From positions 1 through 47,594 of the forward strand of contig NZ_KB904047.1 of NCBI RefSeq assembly GCF_000379905.1: a stretch of 47,594 nucleotides of DNA, in the 5' to 3' direction. A program made the translations under genes and the position numbers. Under the pieces are notes generated by a model. It had not been told where the DNA came from and did not search any database. It was given only the letters and a program-made list of their open reading frames with translations. Each line of letters begins with the position of its first letter. The first letter of the stretch is position 1. Positions 9,017 to 19,474 of the stretch are shown piece after piece. The stretch comes from Rodentibacter pneumotropicus DSM 21403. GTDB lineage: Bacteria > Pseudomonadota > Gammaproteobacteria > Enterobacterales > Pasteurellaceae.

Positions 9017-9919
9017 TTATGACTTCACATCCTCGTCAAATTTAACATAGTTTTGTTGTTTAAACTCCGGTTTTAACAAATCCTTTAATTGCCACCAATT
9101 CAGCGTTAAATCCGGCTCTCCTGCCGCATAAGGCGCAATTTCATAGGCGCTATAAATAAAATGCACGCCTTCAGCATCTAAATAAATATTACCTGATACA
9201 CTAAAATCAGTTTTTTTCGTAAAAGTTTCGTCATCTTTTATTGCACCGTCTTGCGTATAATTCGCCCACAACAGCTCTTTTACCTGTGATAACGATTTCT
9301 CATCAAATAAATCATTGAGTTTTAAGATTTTGTGAGAGGTCAGATCAAGGGTGAAATAACGATTACCGCCCATTCCGTGCGCCCCACCGGTGTAATCATG
9401 ATAACCGACAGCAAAAGTCGCTAATTTCTCTTTCTGACCGATAAAATCAACCCAACGGCTACTTTCAAAAGCAATACTCGGTTCTTCCATCATACCTTTG
9501 CGGGTCTCATCAAAATGTTTCTGGTAATTTGCCACCAACTGCTCACGGCTAGGAACCTTGCCTTCTTCTTGAGTCAATTCGTCCCATAGCAACGTATTTA
9601 ACCAATCGATATTTGTTTTCAATATAGAAATCGAATAGGTAACGCTGCCTTCTTCCGGTGCATAATCTCCTTTTGATTGGGGATATTTAAAGGTTTCTGT
9701 CTTGTCAAATATCACATCTTTTTCGGTAAAAATCGCAGGAATAATCTTCTCTACCCGCTCTTTTTCTGCGGTTAAATCCGCTTTTAACTGAGTATTTTCA
9801 GCGGTGAGCTGTGTTACCGTTTGATTAAGCTGCTCAATTTTTGCTTGTGCCTCTTTATCTTGGCAACCTGTGGATAAAAGTGCGGTTAAAATTACAGCTG
9901 AAATGAATGTTTTTTTCAT
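9017..9919 (-). CDS. DUF3298/DUF4163-type lipoprotein
   Basis: A 300-residue predicted lipoprotein with signal peptide and lipobox LLSTGC (Cys19 to be lipidated). A short coiled coil follows (about 24-60, heptad-like IEQLNQTVTQLTAENTQL). The rest resembles the RsiV-like DUF4163/DUF3298 domain pair: GYHDYTGGAHGMGG (about 172-185), TLDLTSHKILKLNDLF (about 189-204) and the ending region YSAYEIAPYAAGEP. The biochemical role is unknown; related domains occur in periplasmic or anti-sigma proteins, possibly binding peptidoglycan or lysozyme. It ends 9 bases upstream of selB on the same strand order but has its own terminator downstream, so it may be cotranscribed with selAB. Confidence 0.8.
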   Translation of the reverse strand: MKKTFISAVILTALLSTGCQDKEAQAKIEQLNQTVTQLTAENTQLKADLTAEKERVEKIIPAIFTEKDVIFDKTETFKYPQSKGDYAPEEGSVTYSISILKTNIDWLNTLLWDELTQEEGKVPSREQLVANYQKHFDETRKGMMEEPSIAFESSRWVDFIGQKEKLATFAVGYHDYTGGAHGMGGNRYFTLDLTSHKILKLNDLFDEKSLSQVKELLWANYTQDGAIKDDETFTKKTDFSVSGNIYLDAEGVHFIYSAYEIAPYAAGEPDLTLNWWQLKDLLKPEFKQQNYVKFDEDVKS

Positions 9920-9928
9920 GTTTTCTCC

Positions 9929-11794
9929 TTATAAATCAAAGATATTTTTATCACGCAAAATGTGCTCATTACCTTTACGGCGTAAAAAACCGATGCGATC
10001 AAAATATTCCATGAGTTGCACAGTGAGCTTGCGACCAAAATTCAGGCGGTCACGCACTCCATTGACAGAAGCTTTCCCTTCTTCTTCAGCAATTTGTTTA
10101 ATAAGACGCGCATAAGCGTAAATAGTTTCCGTTAAAAAGAAACGATCTTTTACAATAGGTGTAAGATAACCCAGCTTACCTGCTTTATACATAAAATTAC
10201 GCATCTCGCTCTCGTCCGTCCCCAACACATTCGCCATATCGCGTACCCAAATCGCCTGCCCATTAGCCTTTTCAAATTCCTTCAACACCCATTGCCAACG
10301 AGTTTGTTCTTCCTCATTGAAGCGGATTTTATGTTCAGGTAAATGCAACCACCCTCGGGTTTGTTGAAGTTTACCATTCTCCAACATTTCATCTATCAAG
10401 TGGTAAATCAAATTTTCCGGCTGATTAAGTGCCGCCATCCGATACAAACGTGCTTTGCTCACACCCAACTGATCATCATTCTGTTTATGATAGGTGGCAA
10501 GTGCGGTTAAAATTTGCTGTGTTTTTTCTGCCTGATAATCTGCATTAAAGCACCAATCCTGATAGCGCATTGCCCCTCGTTGTGCCAACGCCTCGTCTAA
10601 TTGCGAATCACTGATCTGCTCCCCCCACATCAACTGATTCGCTGCGACCGCTGTATGTTTAAGGGTAAGTGCAATACGTTCTGCCTCATTTTCTGTTAAA
10701 GCTAAATTTGCCAAGAAATTCAACCGCACTTCCGTACGCTTATGACGTTTTGGTGAGTTAATTTCCAACACCCAAGCACCAGCTACAAGCGCTTTCGCAT
10801 CGCCACTACGCAAAATAAGTTTATCGCCAAAGGCTAAAAACAGTGGGGAATCCAGAATAATCTCCGCCAAAGTGCGGTCATTTTTGGCAACATTTTTACT
10901 TTGTAATAGGCTGAGTTTGCCCGTAGTACGAGTGGCAGCGTGATAAATATGCACAGGCTGACTTTCATTCAACGAGGTTTCCGCCCAAATTTGCACACTG
11001 ACACGTGTGGTTGGCGAAGGTGGAACATCTTGTAATAACCAATCGCCACGTTTTATCGGGATGCGATCTAAATCCACATTGAGGTTTAACGCTAAACGTT
11101 GGCCCGCCAATCCCAGCTCACTTGGCGTATTTTGCGCATGGATAGCTTTCACCCGCACTTTTTGCCCTTTGGAAAGATAGAGTTCATCTTCCACTTGTAC
11201 CGTTCCGGCAAAAGCTGTACCGGTTACTACTGTGCCTGCACCTTTGACGCTAAAAACCCGATCAATGGCATAACGGAATGGTTTTTGTGTTTCCGCCAGT
11301 TCCGGCAGTTGTTGTAAATAATCACGCAATTCCTCAATGCCCTGACCGTTTTCTGCGGAAGTAATGAAATATTTTGCCTGACATAAAAACGGGTAGTCCT
11401 GCTTAATTTGCCGGATTAATGTGTCGATTTGCACCGAATCTACACGATCCGCTTTGGTGATCACCAGTATAATTTCATGAAATTGTAACTGACGTAAAAT
11501 CGCCAAATGCTCTTTAGTTTGTGCCGCAATGCCTTCATCTGCCGCTATAATCAGCATGGCATAATGAACACCGCCTAATCCCGCCAACATATTTGAAAGG
11601 AATTTTTCATGCCCCGGTACATCAATAAAACCAAGGGTTTTCCCACCCTCACCGAGAGGTAAATAGGCGTAACCAAGATCGATCGTCATTCCGCGCTTTT
11701 TTTCTTCCGGCAAATGCGTTGTATTCACGCCGGTTAGCGTTTTGAGTAACGCTGTTTTACCGTGATCGACGTGTCCTGAAGTGACAATAATCAT
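9929..11794 (-). CDS. selB: Selenocysteine-specific translation elongation factor SelB
   Basis: A GTPase of 621 residues that carries selenocysteyl-tRNA to the ribosome and binds the SECIS hairpin in selenoprotein mRNAs. G1 motif [11 protein letters not shown] (about 7-17), G3 DVPGHEKF (about 58-65) and G4 ITKADRVD (about 112-119) are present. EF-Tu-like domains II and III follow, and the last about 250 residues carry winged-helix repeats for RNA binding (for example [21 protein letters not shown]). Length matches E. coli SelB (614). Its start overlaps the end of selA by four bases, indicating translational coupling. Confidence 0.96.
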   Translation of the reverse strand: MIIVTSGHVDHGKTALLKTLTGVNTTHLPEEKKRGMTIDLGYAYLPLGEGGKTLGFIDVPGHEKFLSNMLAGLGGVHYAMLIIAADEGIAAQTKEHLAILRQLQFHEIILVITKADRVDSVQIDTLIRQIKQDYPFLCQAKYFITSAENGQGIEELRDYLQQLPELAETQKPFRYAIDRVFSVKGAGTVVTGTAFAGTVQVEDELYLSKGQKVRVKAIHAQNTPSELGLAGQRLALNLNVDLDRIPIKRGDWLLQDVPPSPTTRVSVQIWAETSLNESQPVHIYHAATRTTGKLSLLQSKNVAKNDRTLAEIILDSPLFLAFGDKLILRSGDAKALVAGAWVLEINSPKRHKRTEVRLNFLANLALTENEAERIALTLKHTAVAANQLMWGEQISDSQLDEALAQRGAMRYQDWCFNADYQAEKTQQILTALATYHKQNDDQLGVSKARLYRMAALNQPENLIYHLIDEMLENGKLQQTRGWLHLPEHKIRFNEEEQTRWQWVLKEFEKANGQAIWVRDMANVLGTDESEMRNFMYKAGKLGYLTPIVKDRFFLTETIYAYARLIKQIAEEEGKASVNGVRDRLNFGRKLTVQLMEYFDRIGFLRRKGNEHILRDKNIFDL

Positions 11795-13176
11795 AGTTCA
11801 TCTACCACCTGTAATAAAGTTTCCATATCTGCAACGCTGCGAACATCCAACCATAATTTGCCGTTTTCCATACGTCCGATAATGGGCCGGGAAAGTGTCT
11901 TGAAACGCTCGGAAAGTGCGGTTAATTTGATTTTTGTTTTTTCAGCAATCGTGACCGCAAAGGAAGGAATACGTGCCATCGGTTGTGAACCACTGCCGAT
12001 TTGTGCGTGGCTTTCTTCAATTTGAATATCAAACTGTGAATTTAACCGTTTTTCCAACCGCACTTTAAGGTGTTCTGCTTTCTCTTGTAACACTTCGAGA
12101 GATTGAGTGAGCAAATGTAATGTTGGCAAGTTTTCCGTTAATTTTTCCGGATTCAAATACAAGCGCAATGTGGCTTCCAAACCGGCTAGGGTCACTTTAT
12201 CGCAACGCAATACCCGTTTTAGCGGGTGGGCTTGCAAGCGTGCAATCCATTCTTTTTTTCCCACAATAATACCGGCTTGTACACCACCCAATAATTTATC
12301 GCCGGAGAAAGTGATCAAATCGACCCCTTGAGCCACTTTTTCTTTCACGGTCGGCTCTTTTGGTAGGCCGTATTGAGTTAAATCAATTAAGGCGCCACTA
12401 CCGAGATCAGTCACTACCGGCACATTCATCTCTTGTCCAAGTTCAACCAATTCCTGTTCCGAAACCGATGAGGTAAAACCTAAAATTTGATAATTACTAC
12501 TATGAACTTTCATTAATAAAGCGGTATTTTCACTGATTGCATTTTGATAGTCTTTTAAATGCGTGCGGTTGGTCGTGCCGACTTCCACTAAATGACAACC
12601 CGCCTGAATCATAATATCCGGAATACGAAATGCACCGCCGATTTCAATAAGTTCACCGCGAGAAATCACCACCTCTTTTCCCTGTGCGAAAGTTGCCAAC
12701 ATCAAGAGCACCGCTGCCGCATTATTATTCACCACACAAGCCGCCTCTGCCCCGGTTAAACGGGATAACAGCGTACTAATGTAATGATCACGATGACTCC
12801 GTTTGCCTTCTTCCAAATCATACTCCAATGCAACGTTTCCTTGCATTGCGGACAATGCTGCTCGCCGTGCGGCTTCCGACCATATTGCACGACCTAAGTT
12901 AGTGTGTAATATCGTTCCGGTAAGATTATGCACTGTTTTAATTTGCACAGTATTTTGCTGGTTTAAACGAGCTTGAAGTTCGGCAAAAGTACGGTCAAAA
13001 TCATTGAAATATTCAGGGAGTTGATGATTTTTTTGAATATATTGACGTGCCTGCATTAATAATTCCCGACACATTGCCACCATGGAGGAATGTCCAAATT
13101 CAGCGATCAGTTGTTCACCTTGTGGCATTTTGAGAAGTTTATCAACGGCAGGCAGCTGTTGAAAAAGTGCGGTCAT
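11791..13176 (-). CDS. selA: L-seryl-tRNA(Sec) selenium transferase SelA
   Basis: A PLP enzyme of 461 residues that converts seryl-tRNA(Sec) to selenocysteyl-tRNA(Sec) using selenophosphate. Visible motifs include [15 protein letters not shown] (about 84-98), the glycine-rich VVNNNAAAV (about 148-156) and the PLP-binding lysine region [11 protein letters not shown] (about 288-298). Length matches the family (about 463). It is transcribed divergently from the tRNA-Sec gene only 70 bp away, and is followed directly by selB. selD, for selenophosphate synthesis, and any selenoprotein gene are not in this window. Confidence 0.97.
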   Translation of the reverse strand: MTALFQQLPAVDKLLKMPQGEQLIAEFGHSSMVAMCRELLMQARQYIQKNHQLPEYFNDFDRTFAELQARLNQQNTVQIKTVHNLTGTILHTNLGRAIWSEAARRAALSAMQGNVALEYDLEEGKRSHRDHYISTLLSRLTGAEAACVVNNNAAAVLLMLATFAQGKEVVISRGELIEIGGAFRIPDIMIQAGCHLVEVGTTNRTHLKDYQNAISENTALLMKVHSSNYQILGFTSSVSEQELVELGQEMNVPVVTDLGSGALIDLTQYGLPKEPTVKEKVAQGVDLITFSGDKLLGGVQAGIIVGKKEWIARLQAHPLKRVLRCDKVTLAGLEATLRLYLNPEKLTENLPTLHLLTQSLEVLQEKAEHLKVRLEKRLNSQFDIQIEESHAQIGSGSQPMARIPSFAVTIAEKTKIKLTALSERFKTLSRPIIGRMENGKLWLDVRSVADMETLLQVVDEL

Positions 13177-13199
13177 TTTTGAATCCGTTTAAAATAACG

Positions 13200-13228
13200 T
13201 TGAGTTGGCGGCTAATTTACGCTAAAGT
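13200..13228 (+). promoter_or_regulatory. Probable promoter of selC
   Basis: TTGAGT (13200-13205) and TAAAGT (13223-13228) are separated by 17 bp, each matching four of six consensus positions. The predicted start, near 13235, is about 12 bases before the mature tRNA-Sec. It lies in the 70-bp divergent gap with selA. Confidence 0.5.
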
Positions 13229-13246
13229 ACCGCCAATTTCAACCTT

Positions 13247-13341
13247 GGAAGGTCGTCATCTCCGGTGAGGTGGCAGGACTTCAAATCCTGTTGAGGACGC
13301 CAGCGTTCTCGGGTGGGTTCGACTCCCATGACTTTCCGCCA
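13247..13341 (+). tRNA. selC: tRNA-Sec (anticodon UCA)
   Basis: A 95-base selenocysteine tRNA. It has the unusual 8-bp acceptor stem of bacterial tRNA-Sec (GGAAGGTC paired with GACTTTCC, one G-U), the anticodon TCA at 13281-13283 in the loop CTTCAAA, a long extra arm (about 13290-13312), the T loop GGTTCGACTCC and an encoded 3' CCA. It decodes in-frame UGA as selenocysteine with SelA and SelB, which are encoded divergently next to it. In E. coli selC is unlinked to selAB, so the clustering is notable. Confidence 0.98.
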
Positions 13342-13388
13342 AAAAATCTCAAAAATCCCCCTAATTTCAACCGCACTTTCCTTATTTT

Positions 13389-13404
13389 TGTGAACTATAT
13401 CAAA
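13389..13404 (+). promoter_or_regulatory. Candidate CRP site upstream of oadGAB
   Basis: TGTGA-N6-TCAAA matches nine of the ten core CRP positions. It lies 60-75 bp upstream of the oadG start codon in the gap after selC. Catabolite control of oxaloacetate/citrate metabolism would make sense, but no clear -10 was picked. Confidence 0.4.
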
Positions 13405-13463
13405 GTTTTTTTTATGGAAAAAAGCTAATATATCCCGTATTTTCAATTTTCTTAGGGGTAATT

Positions 13464-13733
13464 ATGACAGGTTCAGAACTCATGTTTGAAGGGATTAATT
13501 TAATGTTTGCGGGAATGGGGTTTGTTATCTTTTTTCTATTCCTGCTTATCTACGCCATTGAGTTTGCCTCAAAAATTATCAATCGATTATTTCCCGAAAA
13601 AACTCCGCCGATATCATCACACGCCAACCAACCGCAATCACCTGCGGTGTCCGGTGCGGATGATGTCGTTCGATTGCATCCGGTTATTGTTGCGGCGATT
13701 GCACATCACCGTCGCCAACAAGGTTTAAAATAA
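13464..13733 (+). CDS. oadG: Oxaloacetate decarboxylase gamma subunit
   Basis: A small (89 aa) membrane subunit of the sodium-pumping oxaloacetate decarboxylase, which holds the alpha and beta subunits together. One membrane helix (about 12-35, [21 protein letters not shown]) is followed by a proline-rich linker and the C-terminal tail [19 protein letters not shown], as in OadG proteins that bind the alpha subunit. The ATG at 13464 follows an AGGGG ribosome-binding site. First gene of oadGAB, 31 bp before oadA. Confidence 0.9.
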   Translation: MTGSELMFEGINLMFAGMGFVIFFLFLLIYAIEFASKIINRLFPEKTPPISSHANQPQSPAVSGADDVVRLHPVIVAAIAHHRRQQGLK

Positions 13734-13764
13734 TATATTTAATAGGCTAAGGAAGAGGTATTTT

Positions 13765-15591
13765 ATGACTGCTCAACATAAAAAAATTGCTATCACCGAT
13801 GTAGTATTGCGTGATGCGCATCAATCGCTTTTTGCTACCCGTATGCGCCTTGAGGATATGCTTCCCATTGCATCTGCATTGGACGATATCGGTTATTGGT
13901 CATTAGAAGCATGGGGTGGCGCAACCTTTGATAGTTGCATCCGTTTTTTAGGTGAAGACCCTTGGGTACGTTTGCGTGAATTGAAAAAAGCCTTGCCAAA
14001 AACCCCTTTGCAAATGCTTTTACGTGGTCAAAATCTGTTGGGTTACCGTCATTACGCCGATGATGTTGTTGATCGCTTTGTAGAACGTGCGGTCACCAAT
14101 GGTATGAGTGTATTCCGTGTGTTTGATGCAATGAATGATCCACGCAATATGCAACAAGCATTGAAAGCTGTTCGTAAGCAAGGCGGGCATGCGCAAGGAA
14201 CGCTGAGCTATACCACCAGTCCGGTTCACACTTTAGAAACTTGGTTGGATACCACAGAACAATTATTAGAAATCGGTATTGATTCTCTTGTGATTAAAGA
14301 TATGTCCGGTATTTTAACGCCGATGTCCGCCTATGAATTGGTCAGTGAAATCAAAAAACGCTATGACATTCGCCTTCATTTACATTGTCACTCCACCACC
14401 GGTATGGCTGAAATGGCATTACTGAAAGGTGTTGAAGCGGGGGCTGACGGCATTGATACCTCCATTTCCTCCATGAGCGGCACTTACGGCCACCCAGCTA
14501 CGGAAGCATTGGTCGCGACCCTACAAGGCACAGGGTATGACACAGGTTTAGATATTCTTAAACTGGAAAAAATTGCGGATTATTTCCGAACCGTTCGAAA
14601 AAAATATGCGAAATTTGAAGGGCAACTAAAAGGCGTTGACAGCCGTATTTTAGTGGCACAAGTGCCGGGCGGTATGCTCACGAATCTTGAAAGCCAGCTC
14701 AAACAACAAAACGCGTCGGATAAACTCGACCAAGTGTTACAAGAAATCCCTCGAGTTCGTGAAGATCTCGGTTTTATCCCTCTCGTTACGCCAACCTCAC
14801 AAATTGTCGGTACACAAGCCGTGATTAACGTGTTAATGGGTGAACGCTACAAAACAATAGCAAAAGAAACTGCGGGCATTTTAAAAGGCGAATATGGCCG
14901 TACTCCGGCTGCGGTGAATACGGCGTTGCAAGCGCTTGTATTAGAAGGTGCACAACCTATTACGGATCGTCCGGCAGATCACCTTGCCCCAGAAATGGAC
15001 AAACTCACTGCAGAAGTGAAGCAGCTTGCGAAGGAAAAAGGTATTAGCTTGGCTGAAAATGAAATTGATGACGTGCTGATTGTCGCGTTATTCCCACAGG
15101 TCGGCTTGAAATTCTTAGAAAACCGTGGCAATTCTGAGGCATTTGAGCCTGCTCCAACGGCAGATCAAGCAGCTGAAAAAACGGCCGAAAAACCAACCGC
15201 ACTTTCAACCGTAAAATCCGGTGGTGCAGCAGTTTACACAGTGGAATTAGAAGGTAAAGCCTTTGTGGTGAAAGTCAGTGAGGGTGGTGATATAACCAAT
15301 ATCACACCAAGCGTGCCTCCCGCTCAAACAGCCTCAACACCTCCCCCAACACCATCCTCACCGGCACAATCAGCCACAGGCACGCCGGTTACTGCACCAA
15401 TGTCAGGCAATATTTGGAAAGTGGTTGCCACAGAAGGGCAAACTGTCGCAGAAGGCGATATATTACTCGTGCTTGAAGCCATGAAAATGGAAACCGAAAT
15501 TCGTGCGGTGAAAGGCGGCATAGTTCAGAATATCGCCATTAAAGCCGGCGATACCGTCACCGTGGGTGATACCTTAATGACCATCGCATAA
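13765..15591 (+). CDS. oadA: Oxaloacetate decarboxylase alpha subunit (carboxyltransferase/biotin carrier)
   Basis: A 608-residue cytoplasmic subunit that transfers the carboxyl group of oxaloacetate to biotin, giving pyruvate. The N-terminal HMGL-like carboxyltransferase barrel begins with [16 protein letters not shown], and metal-ligand motif HLHCHSTTG (about 206-214) is present. A PycA/OadA-type middle region follows, then an Ala/Pro/Thr-rich linker (about 465-535) and a C-terminal biotinyl domain with [10 protein letters not shown], whose lysine (about 571) is biotinylated. An RBS AGGAAGAGG precedes the ATG. Middle gene of oadGAB. Confidence 0.97.
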   Translation: MTAQHKKIAITDVVLRDAHQSLFATRMRLEDMLPIASALDDIGYWSLEAWGGATFDSCIRFLGEDPWVRLRELKKALPKTPLQMLLRGQNLLGYRHYADDVVDRFVERAVTNGMSVFRVFDAMNDPRNMQQALKAVRKQGGHAQGTLSYTTSPVHTLETWLDTTEQLLEIGIDSLVIKDMSGILTPMSAYELVSEIKKRYDIRLHLHCHSTTGMAEMALLKGVEAGADGIDTSISSMSGTYGHPATEALVATLQGTGYDTGLDILKLEKIADYFRTVRKKYAKFEGQLKGVDSRILVAQVPGGMLTNLESQLKQQNASDKLDQVLQEIPRVREDLGFIPLVTPTSQIVGTQAVINVLMGERYKTIAKETAGILKGEYGRTPAAVNTALQALVLEGAQPITDRPADHLAPEMDKLTAEVKQLAKEKGISLAENEIDDVLIVALFPQVGLKFLENRGNSEAFEPAPTADQAAEKTAEKPTALSTVKSGGAAVYTVELEGKAFVVKVSEGGDITNITPSVPPAQTASTPPPTPSSPAQSATGTPVTAPMSGNIWKVVATEGQTVAEGDILLVLEAMKMETEIRAVKGGIVQNIAIKAGDTVTVGDTLMTIA

Positions 15592-15607
15592 GTAGTAGGT
15601 GGGAAAT

Positions 15608-16909
15608 ATGGATAGTATTATTGCATTATTTAAGGGCATGGGAATCATGCATCTGGAATGGGGGCAAGCCGTGATGATCGGAGTGAGCCTGCTCCTGCTC
15701 TGGTTGGCAATCTCCCGTAAATTTGAACCGTTGTTATTATTACCTATAGGGTTTGGAGGGCTTTTGTCCAACATTCCCGAAGCCGGAATTGCCATGACTG
15801 CCCTGGATAACCTTATCCACTCAGGCACGACGCAGCAGCTTGCTATCGTTGCTACAAAACTTAATACCTTGGCTGATCCGGCTGCTATTAAGGACGCGCT
15901 GAATAGTGCGTTACCATCGCAGATTGCCGAATTGGAAACCTTAGCCGGTGATATGGGGTATAGCGCAGGTATTCTCGCCTTATTCTATAAAGTCGCTATC
16001 GGTTATGGTGTCGCGCCACTTGTCATCTTTATGGGCGTGGGCGCAATGACGGATTTCGGTCCGCTTCTTGCCAACCCTAGAACCTTACTGTTAGGCGCGG
16101 CAGCTCAATTTGGTATTTTTACCACCGTGTTAGGCGCATTGGCGTTAAACTGGCTCGGCATTATTCCCTTCACCCTTCCGCAGGCAGCTGCGATTGGAAT
16201 TATTGGCGGTGCTGACGGTCCAACAGCGATTTATCTCACCAGTAAACTCGCACCGGAATTACTCGGTGCTATCGCTGTGGCGGCTTATTCCTACATGGCG
16301 CTAGTGCCGCTAATTCAACCACCGATTATGAAAGCCTTAACGACAGAAGAAGAGCGGAAAATCCGTATGGTACAGCTTCGTCCTGTCAGCCAACGTGAGA
16401 AAGTGTTGTTTCCAATCATACTCTTGTTATTGGTTGCCTTGATCTTACCGGATGCCGCCCCTCTATTGGGTATGTTCTGTTTTGGTAATTTAATGCGTGT
16501 CAGCGGTGTTGTGGAACGGTTAAGTGATACCACTCAAAATGCCCTAATCAACATTACCACAATTGTTCTTGGTTTATCTGTCGGGGCTAAATTGGTGGCG
16601 GATAAATTCCTACAACCACAAACCCTAGGGATTTTGTTACTCGGTGTTGTTGCCTTTAGTATCGGTACGGCAAGTGGAGTATTGATGGCAAAACTGATGA
16701 ATAAATTCAGCAAAAACAAAATCAATCCGCTGATTGGCTCTGCCGGTGTTTCTGCCGTTCCTATGGCAGCAAGAGTATCAAATAAAATAGGGTTAGAAGC
16801 GGATCATCAAAACTTCTTACTGATGCACGCCATGGGGCCGAATGTGGCAGGAGTGATTGGTTCGGCTATCGCCGCCGGTGTGATGTTGAAATATATAGCA
16901 GGAATGTAA
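15608..16909 (+). CDS. oadB: Oxaloacetate decarboxylase beta subunit (Na+ pump)
   Basis: The integral membrane subunit (433 aa) that decarboxylates carboxybiotin and exports Na+. It has about nine to eleven hydrophobic segments and family motifs such as [15 protein letters not shown] (about 147-161), [21 protein letters not shown] (about 194-214), [17 protein letters not shown] (about 376-392) and the end [17 protein letters not shown] at 15608 is chosen over GTG at 15599 because [16 protein letters not shown] matches the family start and GTAGGTGGGA precedes it as ribosome-binding site. Last gene of oadGAB, followed by a strong terminator. Confidence 0.96.
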   Translation: MDSIIALFKGMGIMHLEWGQAVMIGVSLLLLWLAISRKFEPLLLLPIGFGGLLSNIPEAGIAMTALDNLIHSGTTQQLAIVATKLNTLADPAAIKDALNSALPSQIAELETLAGDMGYSAGILALFYKVAIGYGVAPLVIFMGVGAMTDFGPLLANPRTLLLGAAAQFGIFTTVLGALALNWLGIIPFTLPQAAAIGIIGGADGPTAIYLTSKLAPELLGAIAVAAYSYMALVPLIQPPIMKALTTEEERKIRMVQLRPVSQREKVLFPIILLLLVALILPDAAPLLGMFCFGNLMRVSGVVERLSDTTQNALINITTIVLGLSVGAKLVADKFLQPQTLGILLLGVVAFSIGTASGVLMAKLMNKFSKNKINPLIGSAGVSAVPMAARVSNKIGLEADHQNFLLMHAMGPNVAGVIGSAIAAGVMLKYIAGM

Positions 16910-16922
16910 TGTTTTAACGTAA

Positions 16923-16966
16923 AAAAGTGCGGTCATAAATTCTCTCGAAAATATGACCGCACTTTT
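16923..16966. terminator. Bidirectional terminator made of paired uptake signals
   Basis: AAAAGTGCGGTCATA (16923-16937) pairs perfectly with TATGACCGCACTTTT (16952-16966), a 15-bp stem with a 14-base loop and T-runs on both strands. It lies between convergent oadB and satP, and both arms are complete DNA uptake sequences. Confidence 0.85.
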
Positions 16967-16984
16967 CAAACCAATTGTTAAAAA

Positions 16985-17551
16985 TTATTTCTTTTCACCA
17001 ATTGGCAATACCGTTCTGCCATAAGACTCGTTTAATACTTCAGCAGCGGCTAAATAGAATGCACAAAGTGCCGTGATTAAACCTAAATATCCCCCAACAT
17101 TCACAATGGCGTGGTTGCCTGTCGCATCACCAATGGCTAATGCATAAAAAGTTAAGGTTAAAAAGAAGAAAATCGCTTGCAATGCACGTGGTTTTGGGAA
17201 AGTCGCTAAGAACATCATTAATGTGAATGTTCCCCAACAACCTAAATACCAACCTACAAATTGCGCTGAGGTTTCGCCTTTAAAGAACGCGACAAATAAT
17301 GCCCAAGACCACCAGAACGCACCATAACTGATAAATGCGGTAAATCCAAAGGTGTTGCCTTTTTTAAATTCAAACATCCCGGCAATCATTTGTGCTGTTC
17401 CACCAAAAGCAAATGCCATGCCGAATACCAAGCCAAGGTTTGAACTATCAAAAATACCCGCATTGATTAAACATAATAACCAAGTGGTTAATGCAAAACC
17501 ACATAATCCTAATGGACCCGGATTTGCTAAACTGTCTTTTGTTGCCGACAT
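16985..17551 (-). CDS. satP: Acetate/succinate uptake transporter SatP (YaaH/GPR1 family)
   Basis: A six-helix inner-membrane carrier (188 aa) of the acetate uptake transporter family, moving acetate and succinate with protons. The family signature NPGPLGLCGFALTT (about 10-23) is present, with hydrophobic helices throughout and an FFKGETSAQFVGWYLGCW region. Length matches E. coli SatP (188). It is convergent with oadGAB, whose product pyruvate leads to acetate, so a metabolic link is possible but only inferred. Confidence 0.92.
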   Translation of the reverse strand: MSATKDSLANPGPLGLCGFALTTWLLCLINAGIFDSSNLGLVFGMAFAFGGTAQMIAGMFEFKKGNTFGFTAFISYGAFWWSWALFVAFFKGETSAQFVGWYLGCWGTFTLMMFLATFPKPRALQAIFFFLTLTFYALAIGDATGNHAIVNVGGYLGLITALCAFYLAAAEVLNESYGRTVLPIGEKK

Positions 17552-17661
17552 AAAAATTTCCTCAAAAATAATAAAGTGATAAGGCGCGCGATTATGGCTG
17601 AAATTGATGAATAAATAAATAGTGTAATGAAGAAATTTTTAATAATGATGACGAAAAGATG

Positions 17662-17709
17662 AAGTGCGGTCAATTTCAAAAATATTTTGTAAACTGACCG
17701 CACTTTTTT
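17662..17709 (+). terminator. Uptake-signal inverted pair with T-run
   Basis: AAGTGCGGTCA (17662-17672) and TGACCGCACTT (17695-17705) form an 11-bp stem, followed on the plus strand by a T-run. Both neighbouring genes are on the minus strand, where the tail is poor, so it may mainly insulate or weakly end transcription of the PACE gene. Confidence 0.45.
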
Positions 17710-17719
17710 ATGCTTTTAC

Positions 17720-18127
17720 TTACACAAATTTTAATCTTATATTATCGTAAATCCAGTTAAAAATCAGAGCGTAAATCATAATTAGTATAGAGAGTCCGAT
17801 ATCCACCACCAATGCTTGCCATAAAGTGAGTTGCAAAAAGTAGGCGATCATTGGCACAGTAGCAATCAGAAGACCACATTCAAACATCACCGTGTGAAGA
17901 ATCCTTATACTAAGCCCCCGTGTTTCACGTGAAGCGGTAAAGATTTTGTCAAAAATACTGTTAAAAACAAGATTCCAAACCATTGCAACCAGTGACATTA
18001 ATACCCCTACACCGAGTGCATCACTGCCCTTTTCCGGACTGTTCCAAAGCACTGCAATAGTGGAAACACCTACAGCGCCGATTTCAAATAATACTGAATG
18101 TAAAATTCGCTCCTTTAGTGTCATCAT
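17720..18127 (-). CDS. PACE-family (AceI-like) efflux protein
   Basis: A 135-residue, four-helix inner-membrane protein built from two copies of the bacterial transmembrane pair domain. The repeat motif is visible twice, RILHSVLFEIG (about 7-17) and RILHTVMFECG (about 75-85); the RxxH and Glu residues are characteristic of the proteobacterial antimicrobial compound efflux family. Members export chlorhexidine, acriflavine and short-chain diamines. The natural substrate is unknown. Start may be either of two adjacent ATG codons (18127 or 18124). It is 30 bases downstream of brnQ on the same strand and could be cotranscribed. Confidence 0.88.
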   Translation of the reverse strand: MMTLKERILHSVLFEIGAVGVSTIAVLWNSPEKGSDALGVGVLMSLVAMVWNLVFNSIFDKIFTASRETRGLSIRILHTVMFECGLLIATVPMIAYFLQLTLWQALVVDIGLSILIMIYALIFNWIYDNIRLKFV

Positions 18128-18157
18128 AATAAATTCAAGAATTGATCACACTTTTAT

Positions 18158-19474
18158 TTAATTATGCACCTTTTGTCGGCGAGGTAAAAATAATGCAAGC
18201 CCTAATCCAATTAATGCCGGTATTAGCCAGGGTAAGGAAATAGTGGCAAAAGGAAGATAATTCACCCACTCGGTGAGTGCTGAAATTTGAAATTGTTCTC
18301 CCAATACACTTACCACCGAAACCAACGTTACCAATACAACGGTTAATTGCATACCGATTTTTGACAGGGCAAGCCACTTATTAACAACCACCAACATTAC
18401 GATAGCAATGGTAATCGGGTAAAGAATCAATAACACTGGCAATGAGAATTGGATAATGGCATTCAATCCTAAGTTCGCAACCGCTAACCCAAGCAGGGTA
18501 AAAATTGTCGCATACACCCGATAGGAAAAACGGGGGAAACGATCAGCAAAAAACTCAGAAGTGGAAACGATTAATCCTGCGGTAGTGGTAAAACAGGTTA
18601 TTGCCACCATCACCGCTAAAAACCATTGGGCGGATTCACCGAAAATCGCTTGTGTGGCTTGAGATAAAATATACACGCCTTTATTGATATTACTATTCAT
18701 CACCTCCGCCGGTACAGGGAAATGATTACCGAAATAAGCCAGTCCGATATAAAGTACGCTAAAACCTAACACCACCACAATGCCGACCAGCCAAATTGTC
18801 GCCACATATTCTTTTCGGGAACTAAAACCAAGCTGTTTTAGGGTTTGAAGCGCAACAACGCTAAATGCGACGGAAGCCAGTGCATCTAGGGTGTTATACC
18901 CTTCAATAAATCCCGTGCCAAATGCGCTTTTCGCATAATCCCCTATTGCCGACTGAGGAGGATTCGAACCATATTTTGTAATCCCGAGTACCACCAAAAT
19001 AACAATTAATAAGGCAAAAACCGGGGTAAGAATGCGTCCGATACTATCTAAAATTTTAGAGGGATTAAGGGCGATAAAATAAGCCGCAGCAAAATACAAT
19101 AGAGTGAAAACGACTAATCCGATTCCACTCATTCCTTCGGATAGCATAGGGGAAACGCCCACTTCATAGGCAACCGTAGCGGTACGTGGAATTGCGAAAA
19201 AAGGCCCGATTGAAAGGTATAAAATCACCAAGTAAAGGGTCGCAAACCAAGGGGAAATTTTCTGCGAAATTTCATCAACATAACCTTTCGGGTTTAACAT
19301 ACCGATGATTAAGGCAAGAACAGCAATTCCGACACCGGACAGCACAAAACCTAAAATCGCTTCCCAAAACTGCTCACCCGATAGCGCCCCTAGGCTCGGA
19401 GGAAAAATTAAATTGCCGGCACCAAAAAACATACCGAATAATAGAAGACCTGTTAAACCTGCTTTTTTAATCAT
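18158..19474 (-). CDS. brnQ: Branched-chain amino acid transport system II carrier protein
   Basis: A Na+-coupled symporter (438 aa) for leucine, isoleucine and valine with about twelve hydrophobic segments. The N-terminus MIKKAGLTGLLLFGMFFGAG followed by NLIFPPSLG is the LIVCS-family signature. The ATG at 19474 is chosen over an upstream start at 19516 because it gives the canonical N-terminus and family length (about 439); the upstream 14 residues look non-coding. Monocistronic or followed by the PACE gene. Confidence 0.95.
   Translation of the reverse strand: MIKKAGLTGLLLFGMFFGAGNLIFPPSLGALSGEQFWEAILGFVLSGVGIAVLALIIGMLNPKGYVDEISQKISPWFATLYLVILYLSIGPFFAIPRTATVAYEVGVSPMLSEGMSGIGLVVFTLLYFAAAYFIALNPSKILDSIGRILTPVFALLIVILVVLGITKYGSNPPQSAIGDYAKSAFGTGFIEGYNTLDALASVAFSVVALQTLKQLGFSSRKEYVATIWLVGIVVVLGFSVLYIGLAYFGNHFPVPAEVMNSNINKGVYILSQATQAIFGESAQWFLAVMVAITCFTTTAGLIVSTSEFFADRFPRFSYRVYATIFTLLGLAVANLGLNAIIQFSLPVLLILYPITIAIVMLVVVNKWLALSKIGMQLTVVLVTLVSVVSVLGEQFQISALTEWVNYLPFATISLPWLIPALIGLGLALFLPRRQKVHN

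Noticed and set aside
13222-13446. A 74-residue minus-strand ORF
   Set aside because: It lies across the antisense of the tRNA-Sec gene and has no protein-like features.
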